Source: Gemmatimonadaceae bacterium (GTDB lineage: Bacteria > Gemmatimonadota > Gemmatimonadetes > Gemmatimonadales > Gemmatimonadaceae). Taken from it: a stretch of 13,468 nt of DNA. Both the position numbers and the translations under genes were made by a program. Of the stretch, positions 7,665 through 13,468 are shown in pieces. The stretch's first letter is position 1. Each line of letters opens with the position of its first letter. The notes below the pieces were generated by a model, which was not told the DNA's origin, ran no database searches, and saw only the letters and a program-made list of their open reading frames with translations. The stretch spans positions 1 to 13,468 of the forward strand of contig JACDDZ010000022.1 of assembly GCA_013816695.1 (NCBI GenBank), given 5' to 3'.

Positions 7665-9130
7665 GCCACGCGTCCGCGAACAAACTCCACAAAGGTCCCA
7701 ACTGGCACTCCAGTGGGGCCCTTCGGAATTGCGACAAGATCCTTCTCGGAGTAGGCAGTTCCAGCGATGTCCAGGTGAACCCAGGGAAACCCTTCAACGA
7801 ACTCCTTGAGGAACATTGCCGCCGAGATCGAGCCAGCGGCACGACCACCGGAGTTCTTCATGTCTGCAACGTCGGACTTGATCAGGTCGCGATATTCGTC
7901 CCAGAGTGGAAGCGACCATCCGGGCTCTCCAGCGCGCTTACCAGCGGCCAACACTTCGTTTATGAGAGCCTCGTCGGTGCCGAACACGCCGGTAGCTGTG
8001 TGGCCGAGTGCCACAACACACGCGCCAGTAAGCGTTGCCGCGTCAATGACAACTGCAGGATTGAAGCGGCGCGCAAACGACAGAAGATCAGCAAGAACGA
8101 GTCGTCCTTCGGCGTCGGTGTTGATGATCTCGATGGACTTCCCAAAGTGACTGACGACAACGTCACCAGGGTTCATTGCCGTGCCGGATGGCATGTTCGT
8201 GGTGGCGCCAAAAATTCCCACAACATTGATCTTGAGCTGCAGCTGGGCGATGACCTCCATTGCCCCGATTACGCCTGCGGCTCCGCACATGTCAAACTTC
8301 ATGTCCTCCATGCTCTGCGCCGGCTTGATTGAAATTCCACCGCTGTCAAAGCAAAGTCCCTTGCCTATCAGGACAACCGGAGCGGCCCCATCCTCACCGC
8401 CCTTGTACTCCATCGCAACAAGCTTTGGGTCCTGTGGTGTCCCCTGCGCTACGGCGAGGAATGAACCCATGCCCTGCACTTCCATCTCTTGGCGGCCAAG
8501 AACCGTGAGAACCATATTGAAACGAGTAGCGATTTCCGAGGCTACCGAGGCGAGATAGTCCGGCGTGCAGAGGTTGCCCGGCATCATGGCGAGCAGACGC
8601 GCGAGTGAGTGTCCTGCGCCTATGACTTCGCCAGTGCGAACCGAGGATTCCGCTGCTGTGTCGCTCGCCAGAATGATTGCGTGCTCGAGATCGGCGCGCT
8701 TCTCCTTCTCGGGCGTTGGAAGTTTGAGGTCCGTATAACTCCACGCAGCGGAAGCAATGCCTACAACCACGGCCTCGATTTCACGCGCAGAAATATCTCC
8801 GCCGTAGAAAGCGAGGGATGTTGCTCCGAGCTTCTGCGCCTGGCGTGTGCCGATGGCAGCGGCGCGGCGCAGTGCGACCGCGCGATCTGGCTGAGCGCCG
8901 GTCCCTACGAGCAGCACCCGCGTGCCGCTCGACGCGGTGAGGTACAGCTGTTCATCGCGCGCGGCCCTGAACTCCCGCCAATCTAGCGCCCGCTGCAGCG
9001 ATCCACCGAACTGATCGTCCAACTCCTTGAGCGGTTTATCGAGAACCGACCCCTCGTGCAGGGCGATCACGATAAAAGGCGCGGCGCCCTTGTTGAAGTC
9101 CGGAGGTGAAGCCGAAAAACGCGGAGCCAT
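7661..9130 (-). CDS. pepA: Leucyl aminopeptidase, M17 family
   Basis: M17 enzymes remove N-terminal residues from peptides using two metal ions, usually as a cytoplasmic hexamer. The 489-residue protein has a divergent N-terminal domain (to about 160) and the conserved catalytic domain. Visible catalytic and metal residues are Lys257 and Asp262 in GKGLCFDSGGISIKP, Lys269 in the same block, Asp280 in MKFDMCGAAGV, and Asp339, Glu341 and Arg343 in the signature NTDAEGRL (337-344). No signal peptide is seen. ATG 9130 has a G-rich binding site (AAGGGG) about 6 bases upstream and lies 22 bases after the icd stop, so cotranscription with icd is likely. Its stop overlaps the receptor-like gene. Confidence 0.96.
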   Translation of the reverse strand: MAPRFSASPPDFNKGAAPFIVIALHEGSVLDKPLKELDDQFGGSLQRALDWREFRAARDEQLYLTASSGTRVLLVGTGAQPDRAVALRRAAAIGTRQAQKLGATSLAFYGGDISAREIEAVVVGIASAAWSYTDLKLPTPEKEKRADLEHAIILASDTAAESSVRTGEVIGAGHSLARLLAMMPGNLCTPDYLASVASEIATRFNMVLTVLGRQEMEVQGMGSFLAVAQGTPQDPKLVAMEYKGGEDGAAPVVLIGKGLCFDSGGISIKPAQSMEDMKFDMCGAAGVIGAMEVIAQLQLKINVVGIFGATTNMPSGTAMNPGDVVVSHFGKSIEIINTDAEGRLVLADLLSFARRFNPAVVIDAATLTGACVVALGHTATGVFGTDEALINEVLAAGKRAGEPGWSLPLWDEYRDLIKSDVADMKNSGGRAAGSISAAMFLKEFVEGFPWVHLDIAGTAYSEKDLVAIPKGPTGVPVGTFVEFVRGRVA

Positions 9131-9152
9131 TATATCCCCTTCGTGATACTCA

Positions 9153-10397
9153 CTACTTCATTCCGCGGATCACGGCGTCTCCGAATGCCGAAGTCGAGAT
9201 CTCGGTCGAACCCGGCATCTGGCGGGCGAGGTCGTATGTGACCTTCTTCGCCTTGATTGCGTTTTCCATTCCGCTGACGATGAGCTTTGCTGCTTCATTC
9301 CAGCCCATGTAATCGAGCATCATCACGCCTGAAAGGATCACGCTGCCGGGATTGATCTTGTCGAGACCGGCGTACTTCGGAGCCGTGCCATGCGTAGCCT
9401 CGAAGACAGCGAGTCCATCGCCGACGTTTCCGCCCGGCGCGATTCCCAGCCCGCCAACCTGAGCCGCTGCCGCGTCCGACAGATAGTCCCCGTTCAGGTT
9501 AGGCGTGGCAATGACAGAATATTCAGAGGGACGGAGCAGCATCTGCTGGAACATCGAGTCCGCAATCCTGTCGCGCATAATTACGCAATCGGCTTTGGCA
9601 CCGCCGCCGCCCTTTGACCTGTCTTCTTCTGTGCAAGTGGTGTCGGAGAACTTTTCGCGCGCGACCTCATAGCCCCAGTCGCGGAACGCTCCTTCAGTGA
9701 ACTTCATGATGTTGCCCTTGTGCACCAGCGTCACTGACTCACGGCACTTCTCGATTGCATAGCCGATCGCCATCTCCACCAGGCGCTTGGAGCCGAACTC
9801 GGACATTGGCTTGATGCCAATTGCGGAGTTCTCGCGCATGTCCTTCCCGAGTTCGTCCTTAATGAATGCGCGGAGCTTGTTCGCCTCAGCGCTGCCCGCC
9901 TTCCACTCGATACCGGCGTAGACGTCCTCGGTATTTTCGCGGAAGATGACAACATCCACCTTCTCCGGTTCTTTCACCGGCGCGCCAACTCCCTCGAAAT
10001 AGCGCACCGGGCGAATGCATGCGTACAGGTCGAGAACCTGGCGAAGCGTAACGTTCAGCGAGCGGATTCCGCCGCCCACAGGAGTCGTGAGTGGACCCTT
10101 GATGGAAACCCGGAACTCCTGCATCGCGTCGACACTTTCCTGTGGGAGCCAGTCGTTGTAGCTCTTGAATGACTTTTCCCCGGCAAAGACCTCCATCCAG
10201 GCAATCTGTCGCTCGCCCGAGTAAGCCTTTACTACAGCCGCATCGAAAACCCTGACTGATGCGCGCCAGATGTCGGGTCCGGTTCCGTCGCCCTCGACGA
10301 ACGGGATGATCGGGCGGGAGGGGACGCTTAGTGCGCCGTCCTCAAACGTGATTTTTTCCCCGTTGGACGGGACTTTCGCGAGCTTATACGTCGCCAT
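9153..10397 (-). CDS. icd: NADP-dependent isocitrate dehydrogenase
   Basis: It oxidises isocitrate to 2-oxoglutarate in the TCA cycle. The 414-residue product aligns almost without gaps, by eye, with the E. coli enzyme (416). Visible are GGGIRSLNV (108-116) with the substrate serine at 113, Tyr160, Lys227 in [10 protein letters not shown], and metal-ligand aspartates 280, 304 and 308. The NADP-specificity residues are Lys341 and Tyr342 (GTAPKYAG), and Tyr388 and Arg392 (TYDLAR). The ATG at 10397 ([10 protein letters not shown]) matches the family N-terminus. A longer open frame to 10544 runs through the tRNA and terminator and is not used. Only a weak binding site is seen. A terminator lies upstream, so icd should have its own promoter in 10398-10485, but I see no convincing one. 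Confidence 0.97.
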   Translation of the reverse strand: MATYKLAKVPSNGEKITFEDGALSVPSRPIIPFVEGDGTGPDIWRASVRVFDAAVVKAYSGERQIAWMEVFAGEKSFKSYNDWLPQESVDAMQEFRVSIKGPLTTPVGGGIRSLNVTLRQVLDLYACIRPVRYFEGVGAPVKEPEKVDVVIFRENTEDVYAGIEWKAGSAEANKLRAFIKDELGKDMRENSAIGIKPMSEFGSKRLVEMAIGYAIEKCRESVTLVHKGNIMKFTEGAFRDWGYEVAREKFSDTTCTEEDRSKGGGGAKADCVIMRDRIADSMFQQMLLRPSEYSVIATPNLNGDYLSDAAAAQVGGLGIAPGGNVGDGLAVFEATHGTAPKYAGLDKINPGSVILSGVMMLDYMGWNEAAKLIVSGMENAIKAKKVTYDLARQMPGSTEISTSAFGDAVIRGMK

Positions 10398-10483
10398 TCT
10401 TGTGTTTGGAGGTTGGAAGACGAAAGTTAGGCTTGCGGGTATTGTTTTGCGAGGCCATACACCTTCGCGGAACCGGCGAAGAA

Positions 10484-10514
10484 ACAAAAAAAGCTCCGTC
10501 ATTGACGGAGCTTT
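10484..10514 (-). terminator. Intrinsic terminator after tRNA-Leu
   Basis: On the minus strand an 11-bp perfect stem (arms 10504-10514 and 10490-10500, three-base loop 10501-10503) runs into a T tract. It starts 3 bases after the tRNA 3' end and should end the tRNA transcript, separating it from icd. Confidence 0.9.
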
Positions 10515-10517
10515 CAG

Positions 10518-10602
10518 TGCCCGGGGCGGGACTCGAACCCGCAAGCTCTTTTGGAGCGGAGGATTTTGAGTCCTCTGCGTCTACCAATTCCACCACCCGG
10601 GC
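10518..10602 (-). tRNA. tRNA-Leu (anticodon CAA)
   Basis: The 85-base gene folds as a class II tRNA. The 7-bp acceptor stem is GCCCGGG with CCCGGGC, discriminator A. The D-arm contains TGGTAGACGC, and the anticodon stem GAGGA/TCCTC encloses the loop CTCAAAA, giving anticodon CAA (reads UUG). A long variable arm (GCTC/GAGC) and a T-arm with TTCGAGT follow. CCA is not encoded, so it must be added enzymatically. The gene lies 42 bases after the Spy-like gene on the same strand and is followed at once by a strong terminator. It may be read from its own weak promoter or from the upstream unit. Confidence 0.97.
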
Positions 10603-10631
10603 GCCCAGCACAATCTAATTATTTTGGCAGC

Positions 10632-10653
10632 CCGCAGTGAAGGCTTACTGCGG
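10632..10653 (-). other. Inverted repeat spanning the stop of the Spy-like gene
   Basis: A perfect 7-bp inverted repeat (CCGCAGT and ACTGCGG) with an 8-base loop covers the TAA stop of the Spy-like gene and the first bases after it. No T tract follows, so it is at best a weak terminator or an mRNA 3'-end stabiliser between this gene and the tRNA. Confidence 0.35.
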
Positions 10654-11136
10654 CGGTCGCCGGCGCGCACCAGGGGCGCGGTTGCGGCGCATCTGTTCCA
10701 TCCTGCTCCGAATCTGGGTCTGTAGACCGAAATACTGCGCCCGCTGAATCGGCGTCAGGAATTTCTTCAGCTCGTTCTGCTCTGATTCCATGAGATCCAA
10801 TCGGCGCCGCTCGAGCAGGAGAGTGGAGTCCATGAGAGCTGAAATACGGTCCTGCGACGCCTTGTCTCCAGCTTCAATCTGTTGCCGGATTTCCATGCGC
10901 ACCCGCCGCTCCTGGCTGAGCAACACCAGCCTGTCGCTGTCGAACCGGCGATTGGCCGCCTTAAGCTGCTGCATTTGCTGTGGGTTCAAGCCAAGACGCT
11001 GCTTGACAACTTCTCCCATTCGGGCGCGCAGCTGTTTCTCGACCTGTGCACGTTCCGGCTGCGTGACGCCCGTGCCCGGCTGCGCGTTGGCGATTGAACT
11101 GGCCAGCAACAAAGCGGAGAGAGAAAGAATTCGCAT
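10645..11136 (-). CDS. Spy/CpxP-like periplasmic protein
   Basis: The 163-residue protein has a signal peptide (1-18, probable cleavage after ANA). A helical, charged region follows with two Spy-like segments: LGLNPQQMQQLKAAN (48-62) and FLTPIQRAQYFGLQ (126-139), the latter resembling the LTxxQ motif. The C-terminus is Arg/Pro-rich. Spy, CpxP, ZraP and CnrX are periplasmic alpha-helical proteins acting as chaperones or as sensors for membrane regulators. This one has no histidine or cysteine, which argues against metal binding through those residues. It starts one base after the anti-sigma stop and is thus the third gene of the sigma/anti-sigma unit. It may be either the sensor or a target of the system. 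Confidence 0.75.
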   Translation of the reverse strand: MRILSLSALLLASSIANAQPGTGVTQPERAQVEKQLRARMGEVVKQRLGLNPQQMQQLKAANRRFDSDRLVLLSQERRVRMEIRQQIEAGDKASQDRISALMDSTLLLERRRLDLMESEQNELKKFLTPIQRAQYFGLQTQIRSRMEQMRRNRAPGARRRPPQ

Positions 11137-11137
11137 A

Positions 11138-11758
11138 TCAGCCTTCTCCCTGAACGTCGTTTGAATTCACCGGCGAGAATTCATCCGGTTCGGAGACGGG
11201 AACTGCGGCCAGTGCGTCCACATCCTGAAGCAGTATCGACAATTCCTGGGTGGTGAATTCATCCAGCCCGGTCACCAGTGCAATATCAGATCTGGGTGCA
11301 CCCTGAGCGACCACTGCCCGCGAATCGGCGGCGGTGCTGCCAGCTGGCGGCGGGGCCTGGTCTGGAGATGACTGAACCTGAGCTACCTGAGCTGCCGGTG
11401 CCGCGGCAACTGAAACGTCGCTGGACGATGCGACCATCCGGTCGCCCGCCTGACGAACCGAGTACAAACCACCGGCAACGAGGAGAAACGCTGCAGCCAT
11501 CTGCAAAGAGGCGCGCCGGTACCACGGCTTCTCCTCGCGCACGGGAATCGGTGCGGGAGGAAGCGCCCTGACAATTTTCGATACATGTATGGATGGAACA
11601 GGAATAGCCGCCTGCCTCACCACTCGGAGAATCTCGAGTTCCGCCGTGCAGTGGCTGCACGATGCGACATGGTGCTCGACGGGTATCGGATATTCGACCG
11701 TCCCGGCCGCCAGTTCCGGAAGCTGTTCCTTGAATTCAGAATTGAAGCATTCAGTCAT
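11138..11758 (-). CDS. Membrane-anchored zinc-type anti-sigma factor
   Basis: The 206-residue protein shows an N-terminal cytoplasmic zinc anti-sigma motif H-x3-C-x2-C (His30, Cys34, Cys37), an Arg-flanked linker, and one membrane segment (about 84-101, AAAFLLVAGGLYSV). The Ala/Pro/Gln/Ser-rich outer part ends in a conserved-looking acidic region (163-195, FTTQELSILLQDVDALAAVPV). The expected role is to hold the upstream ECF sigma factor until an envelope signal releases it. The start is clear: AAGGAG lies 7 bases upstream, and the ATG overlaps the sigma stop by 8 bases. The gene directly upstream being an ECF sigma factor strongly supports the call. The signal is unknown. Confidence 0.87.
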   Translation of the reverse strand: MTECFNSEFKEQLPELAAGTVEYPIPVEHHVASCSHCTAELEILRVVRQAAIPVPSIHVSKIVRALPPAPIPVREEKPWYRRASLQMAAAFLLVAGGLYSVRQAGDRMVASSSDVSVAAAPAAQVAQVQSSPDQAPPPAGSTAADSRAVVAQGAPRSDIALVTGLDEFTTQELSILLQDVDALAAVPVSEPDEFSPVNSNDVQGEG

Positions 11759-12305
11759 TTAAAAACTCCTTCACCATGCGAACTGCATTGTGATAGTGCA
11801 CGCGTGCCGATCCCTCAGTGGTCTCCAGCACATCTGCGATTTCCTTGTACGACATTCCCTGCTCTGCCCGCAGCCGAAATACGTCGCGCTGAGTCGGCGA
11901 CAGCTTTGTCATCGACAGCCGTACCCTTTCAGACATCTCATTTGCAAGCATTTCCTCCAATGGATCGCCCGGCGGCGAATAGGTTCCAGTGCGAACCATT
12001 TCCATCTCCGGCTCCCGGGCTTCAGCCCTTCTGCGGTCCAGGATCAGCCTTCGCTCGATTGTGAAGAGCCAGGTCCTGAGGCTGCTATCGCCCCTGAAGG
12101 TCTCGATCGCGCCAAAAGCTTTTACGAACGTATCCTGAACAACTTCCTCAATCTGCTCCCGTTCCCCCAGACTCGCCGCAAAGCGGGCCAATGGGTCGGC
12201 GTGCCGTCCAACAATCTCAGTTGCCGCCCGCTCATTGCCGCTCAGCCACTCATTTACGAGCTCCGAGTCATCAAGTGCGGAGAGATTGGCGAAAGAGTTC
12301 ATCAC
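11751..12305 (-). CDS. RNA polymerase ECF-type sigma factor
   Basis: ECF sigma factors direct RNA polymerase to small regulons, often for envelope stress. The 184-residue protein has region 2 at about 25-95 (EEVVQDTFVKAFGAIETF, then RGDSSLRTWLFTIERRLILD) and region 4 at about 130-182 (LSPTQRDVFRLRAEQGMSYKEIADVL, then the recognition helix ETTEGSARVHYHNAVRMVKEF). Region 3 is absent, as in ECF types. GTG 12305 and ATG 12302 are adjacent possible starts; neither has a strong binding site, and the ATG would shorten the protein by one residue. The gene leads a unit with the anti-sigma factor and Spy-like protein, and such genes usually regulate their own promoter. Targets cannot be assigned here. 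Confidence 0.94.
   Translation of the reverse strand: MMNSFANLSALDDSELVNEWLSGNERAATEIVGRHADPLARFAASLGEREQIEEVVQDTFVKAFGAIETFRGDSSLRTWLFTIERRLILDRRRAEAREPEMEMVRTGTYSPPGDPLEEMLANEMSERVRLSMTKLSPTQRDVFRLRAEQGMSYKEIADVLETTEGSARVHYHNAVRMVKEFLND
11766..11771 (-). promoter_or_regulatory. Ribosome binding site of the anti-sigma gene
   Basis: AAGGAG on the minus strand, 7 bases before ATG 11758 and within the last codons of the sigma gene. It is the strongest binding site in this unit and suggests that the anti-sigma factor is translated at least as well as its sigma factor. Confidence 0.7.
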
Positions 12306-12316
12306 ATTCTGTAAGG

Positions 12317-12343
12317 TAGACGCAAATAAACGCCGTACGTTAA
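12317..12343 (-). promoter_or_regulatory. Possible ECF-type promoter of the sigma gene
   Basis: On the minus strand TTAAC (12339-12343) and CGTCTA (12317-12322) are 16 bases apart. The -10 part resembles ECF-type elements, but the -35 part only loosely resembles GGAAC/TGAAC. It would leave a leader of only a few bases before the GTG/ATG. Speculative. Confidence 0.2.
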
Positions 12344-12346
12344 GGC

Positions 12347-12377
12347 TTGACGCCGGATTCCGAGCAGCGAATATACG
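12347..12377 (+). promoter_or_regulatory. Possible housekeeping promoter of the phosphodiesterase gene
   Basis: TTGACG (12347-12352) and TATACG (12372-12377) are separated by 19 bases, slightly long for a sigma-70 promoter. The -10 lies about 30 bases before the ATG at 12408. No binding site is seen in the resulting leader. Confidence 0.4.
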
Positions 12378-12407
12378 CCCTTAACTCCGTTCTCTACCCA
12401 TTAAATC

Positions 12408-13103
12408 ATGCGAGCACCCAGGCCTGAAATAATCGCCCACAGAGGCCTCCACGAAGTCGCCCGCGAAAACACTGTCGATGCCTTCGAACGCGCGGCCTCG
12501 GTTGGCGCATCCGCAATCGAGCTCGACGTGCATGCAACAAGTGAGGGAGTCGTGGTCGTACACCACGATTTCGACATTCTGTCGGGCAACGTGCCACTGC
12601 CCCTCAAGGCGGCGACCTACGAGCAGGCCCGGTCCGCAGCCAATGCACAAGGCTTCGACCTGCCAAAGCTTACCGACGTCCTCAACCAGTTCGCCGGCCG
12701 CCTGAAAGTATATATAGAAGTAAAAGCCGCCGGCATCGAGCTGGAAGTTGCTCGGATTATTCGAGAGTCCGAATGTGAACTCGCAGTCCACTCATTCGAT
12801 CATCGTATCGTCAAAACGATCCGCGATTTTGTGCCGGGAGGGCAAACTGGCGTTTTGACTGTTGGCAGACCGATTGATCCTGTCTCGATCATTCGCGCCG
12901 CCAGTGCGACCGACTACTGGCCTCAGGTTGACTTCGTTGACAAGGACCTTGTGGACAGCATTCACGAGTCGGGCGGACGGCTGATTGTCTGGACCGCAAA
13001 CCGACCCGACCAGTGGGAACGGCTGACGTCGCTCGGCGTCGATGGAATCTGCACAGACAGGCCGGACAACCTTCGCGATTGGCAGCAATCAACTTCTGCG
13101 TGA
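12408..13103 (+). CDS. Glycerophosphodiester phosphodiesterase
   Basis: It hydrolyses glycerophosphodiesters to glycerol 3-phosphate and an alcohol, recycling phospholipid head groups. The 231-residue protein has the family pattern: HRG (11-13), EN (20-21), the metal-binding ELD (38-40), HHD (52-54) with a catalytic histidine, IEVK (103-106) supplying Glu104 and Lys106, VHSFD (127-131), VWTAN (194-198) and the closing GVDGICTDRPD (210-220). No signal peptide is present, so the enzyme should be cytoplasmic, like UgpQ. It is the first plus-strand gene of the window, divergent from the sigma gene. No ribosome binding site is visible before ATG 12408, so initiation may not need one. The following gene has its own promoter-like sequence. 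Confidence 0.93.
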   Translation: MRAPRPEIIAHRGLHEVARENTVDAFERAASVGASAIELDVHATSEGVVVVHHDFDILSGNVPLPLKAATYEQARSAANAQGFDLPKLTDVLNQFAGRLKVYIEVKAAGIELEVARIIRESECELAVHSFDHRIVKTIRDFVPGGQTGVLTVGRPIDPVSIIRAASATDYWPQVDFVDKDLVDSIHESGGRLIVWTANRPDQWERLTSLGVDGICTDRPDNLRDWQQSTSA

Positions 13104-13110
13104 ATCACCC

Positions 13111-13140
13111 CTCACAAAGCTCGATGCCTGCGCCTATAAT
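13111..13140 (+). promoter_or_regulatory. Probable promoter of the amidohydrolase gene
   Basis: A perfect TATAAT (13135-13140) is preceded at 18 bases by CTCACA (13111-13116), four of six matches to TTGACA. It falls in the gap between the two plus-strand genes and would start transcription near 13147. Confidence 0.5.
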
Positions 13141-13153
13141 TGCCGGAAACCCT

Positions 13154-13159
13154 AGGAGG
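13154..13159 (+). promoter_or_regulatory. Ribosome binding site of the amidohydrolase gene
   Basis: AGGAGG lies 11 bases before ATG 13171, a longer spacing than ideal. A 5-bp hairpin (AGGAT-TTG-ATCCT, 13157-13169) overlaps its 3' half and would bring it nearer the start or hide it. Confidence 0.55.
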
Positions 13160-13170
13160 ATTTGATCCTG

Positions 13171-13468
13171 ATGCGTGCACTATCAGTTCTTGCGCTCACG
13201 ACTGCAGCTGCCTGCGCTTCGGTGAAGCCTGCGACAACGACTTCACCAACGCCTGGAACATCTGCTTCGCGAGACACTACTCCACCGTCAATGCCACGTG
13301 GCGGAATCTCTTCGCCCAATGCCGATCCCTTTCCCAGCACTTACACTCCGTGGGCATCACGCGCAACGGTAATTCGAAACGTTACGCTGCTGACTGCTGC
13401 CGGACCCTCCATTCGAAACGGATCGATTCTGCTTCGCGATGGGAAAATTGCCGAGCTGGGAGCAACAG
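13171..13468 (+). CDS. Exported amidohydrolase, N-terminal part (partial at window edge)
   Basis: Ninety-nine codons are present and the frame is still open at the window end. The start is MRALSVLALTTAAAC, a short lipoprotein-like signal with Cys15 as the likely lipidated residue (lipobox TAAAC is acceptable, not perfect). A Thr/Ser/Pro-rich linker follows (about 16-60). From about residue 66 the sequence ATVIRNVTLLTAAG and GSILLRDGKIAELGA matches the opening beta-sandwich of amidohydrolases of the imidazolonepropionase/dihydroorotase-like superfamily. The metal-binding HxH motif would come just beyond the window edge, so activity and substrate cannot be judged. The protein is probably anchored in a membrane facing the periplasm. 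It has its own TATAAT promoter and AGGAGG site. Confidence 0.75.
   Translation, partial: MRALSVLALTTAAACASVKPATTTSPTPGTSASRDTTPPSMPRGGISSPNADPFPSTYTPWASRATVIRNVTLLTAAGPSIRNGSILLRDGKIAELGAT

Noticed and set aside
7312..7809. 165-residue plus-strand frame opposite pepA and the receptor-like gene
   Set aside because: Covers the junction of two coupled genes and resembles no family.
10398..10544. N-terminal extension of isocitrate dehydrogenase to 463 residues
   Set aside because: It would read through the tRNA-Leu 3' part and the terminator; the family N-terminus fits ATG 10397.
10603..10644. Promoter for tRNA-Leu (TAGATT-like -10)
   Set aside because: No matching -35 element at proper spacing, so not listed as a feature.
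12315..12324. Ten-base match to the tRNA-Leu D-arm (GGTAGACGCA) in the divergent region, suggesting an attachment site
   Set aside because: Too short, no integrase nearby, and the match does not extend; probably chance.
12381..12791. 136-residue minus-strand frame opposite the phosphodiesterase
   Set aside because: Antisense shadow of a gene with complete catalytic motifs.

Overview
The window is a dense bacterial chromosomal segment of mainly housekeeping genes. Its moderately high G+C, the run pepA - outer-membrane plug protein - yicC - gmk - rpoZ - coaBC - udg - dnaB - radA, and an ECF sigma factor with a zinc anti-sigma factor and a Spy-like protein suggest Gemmatimonadota. That assignment is from memory of gene order and protein style and has not been checked by search. 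No phage, insertion sequence, CRISPR array or rRNA is visible, and no stretch over 300 bases lacks a gene.

Layout. From 1 to 10397 everything lies on the minus strand and reads right to left: NADP isocitrate dehydrogenase (icd), leucyl aminopeptidase (pepA), a TonB-receptor-like outer-membrane protein, YicC endoribonuclease, guanylate kinase (gmk), RNA polymerase omega (rpoZ), CoaBC, family 4 uracil-DNA glycosylase, DnaB helicase and RadA (cut by the window edge). From pepA to radA every junction overlaps, by 1 to 47 bases, so this looks like one translationally coupled operon. Upstream of icd sit a strong intrinsic terminator and tRNA-Leu(CAA). Above those is a three-gene minus-strand unit of ECF sigma factor, membrane anti-sigma factor and periplasmic Spy-like protein. 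A short divergent region (12306-12407) separates it from a plus-strand glycerophosphodiester phosphodiesterase and the start of a lipoprotein-type amidohydrolase that runs off the window.

How the parts relate. The long operon joins RNA polymerase assembly, GMP phosphorylation, RNA turnover and coenzyme A synthesis to replication and repair (DnaB, UDG, RadA). The sigma/anti-sigma/Spy-like unit is a plausible envelope-stress switch: the sigma factor is held by the membrane anti-sigma factor, and the Spy-like protein is either a periplasmic sensor or an effector.

Most notable. The coaBC frame has no ATG, GTG or TTG in front of its essential N-terminal flavin motif. The codon in the expected overlap position is GTA, one base from the GTG that would form a GTGA junction with the rpoZ stop. 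Other points are substitutions at conserved cysteine positions in CoaC and UDG, and an outer-membrane receptor-like gene wedged between pepA and yicC. I did not find an obviously new defence or mobile system.
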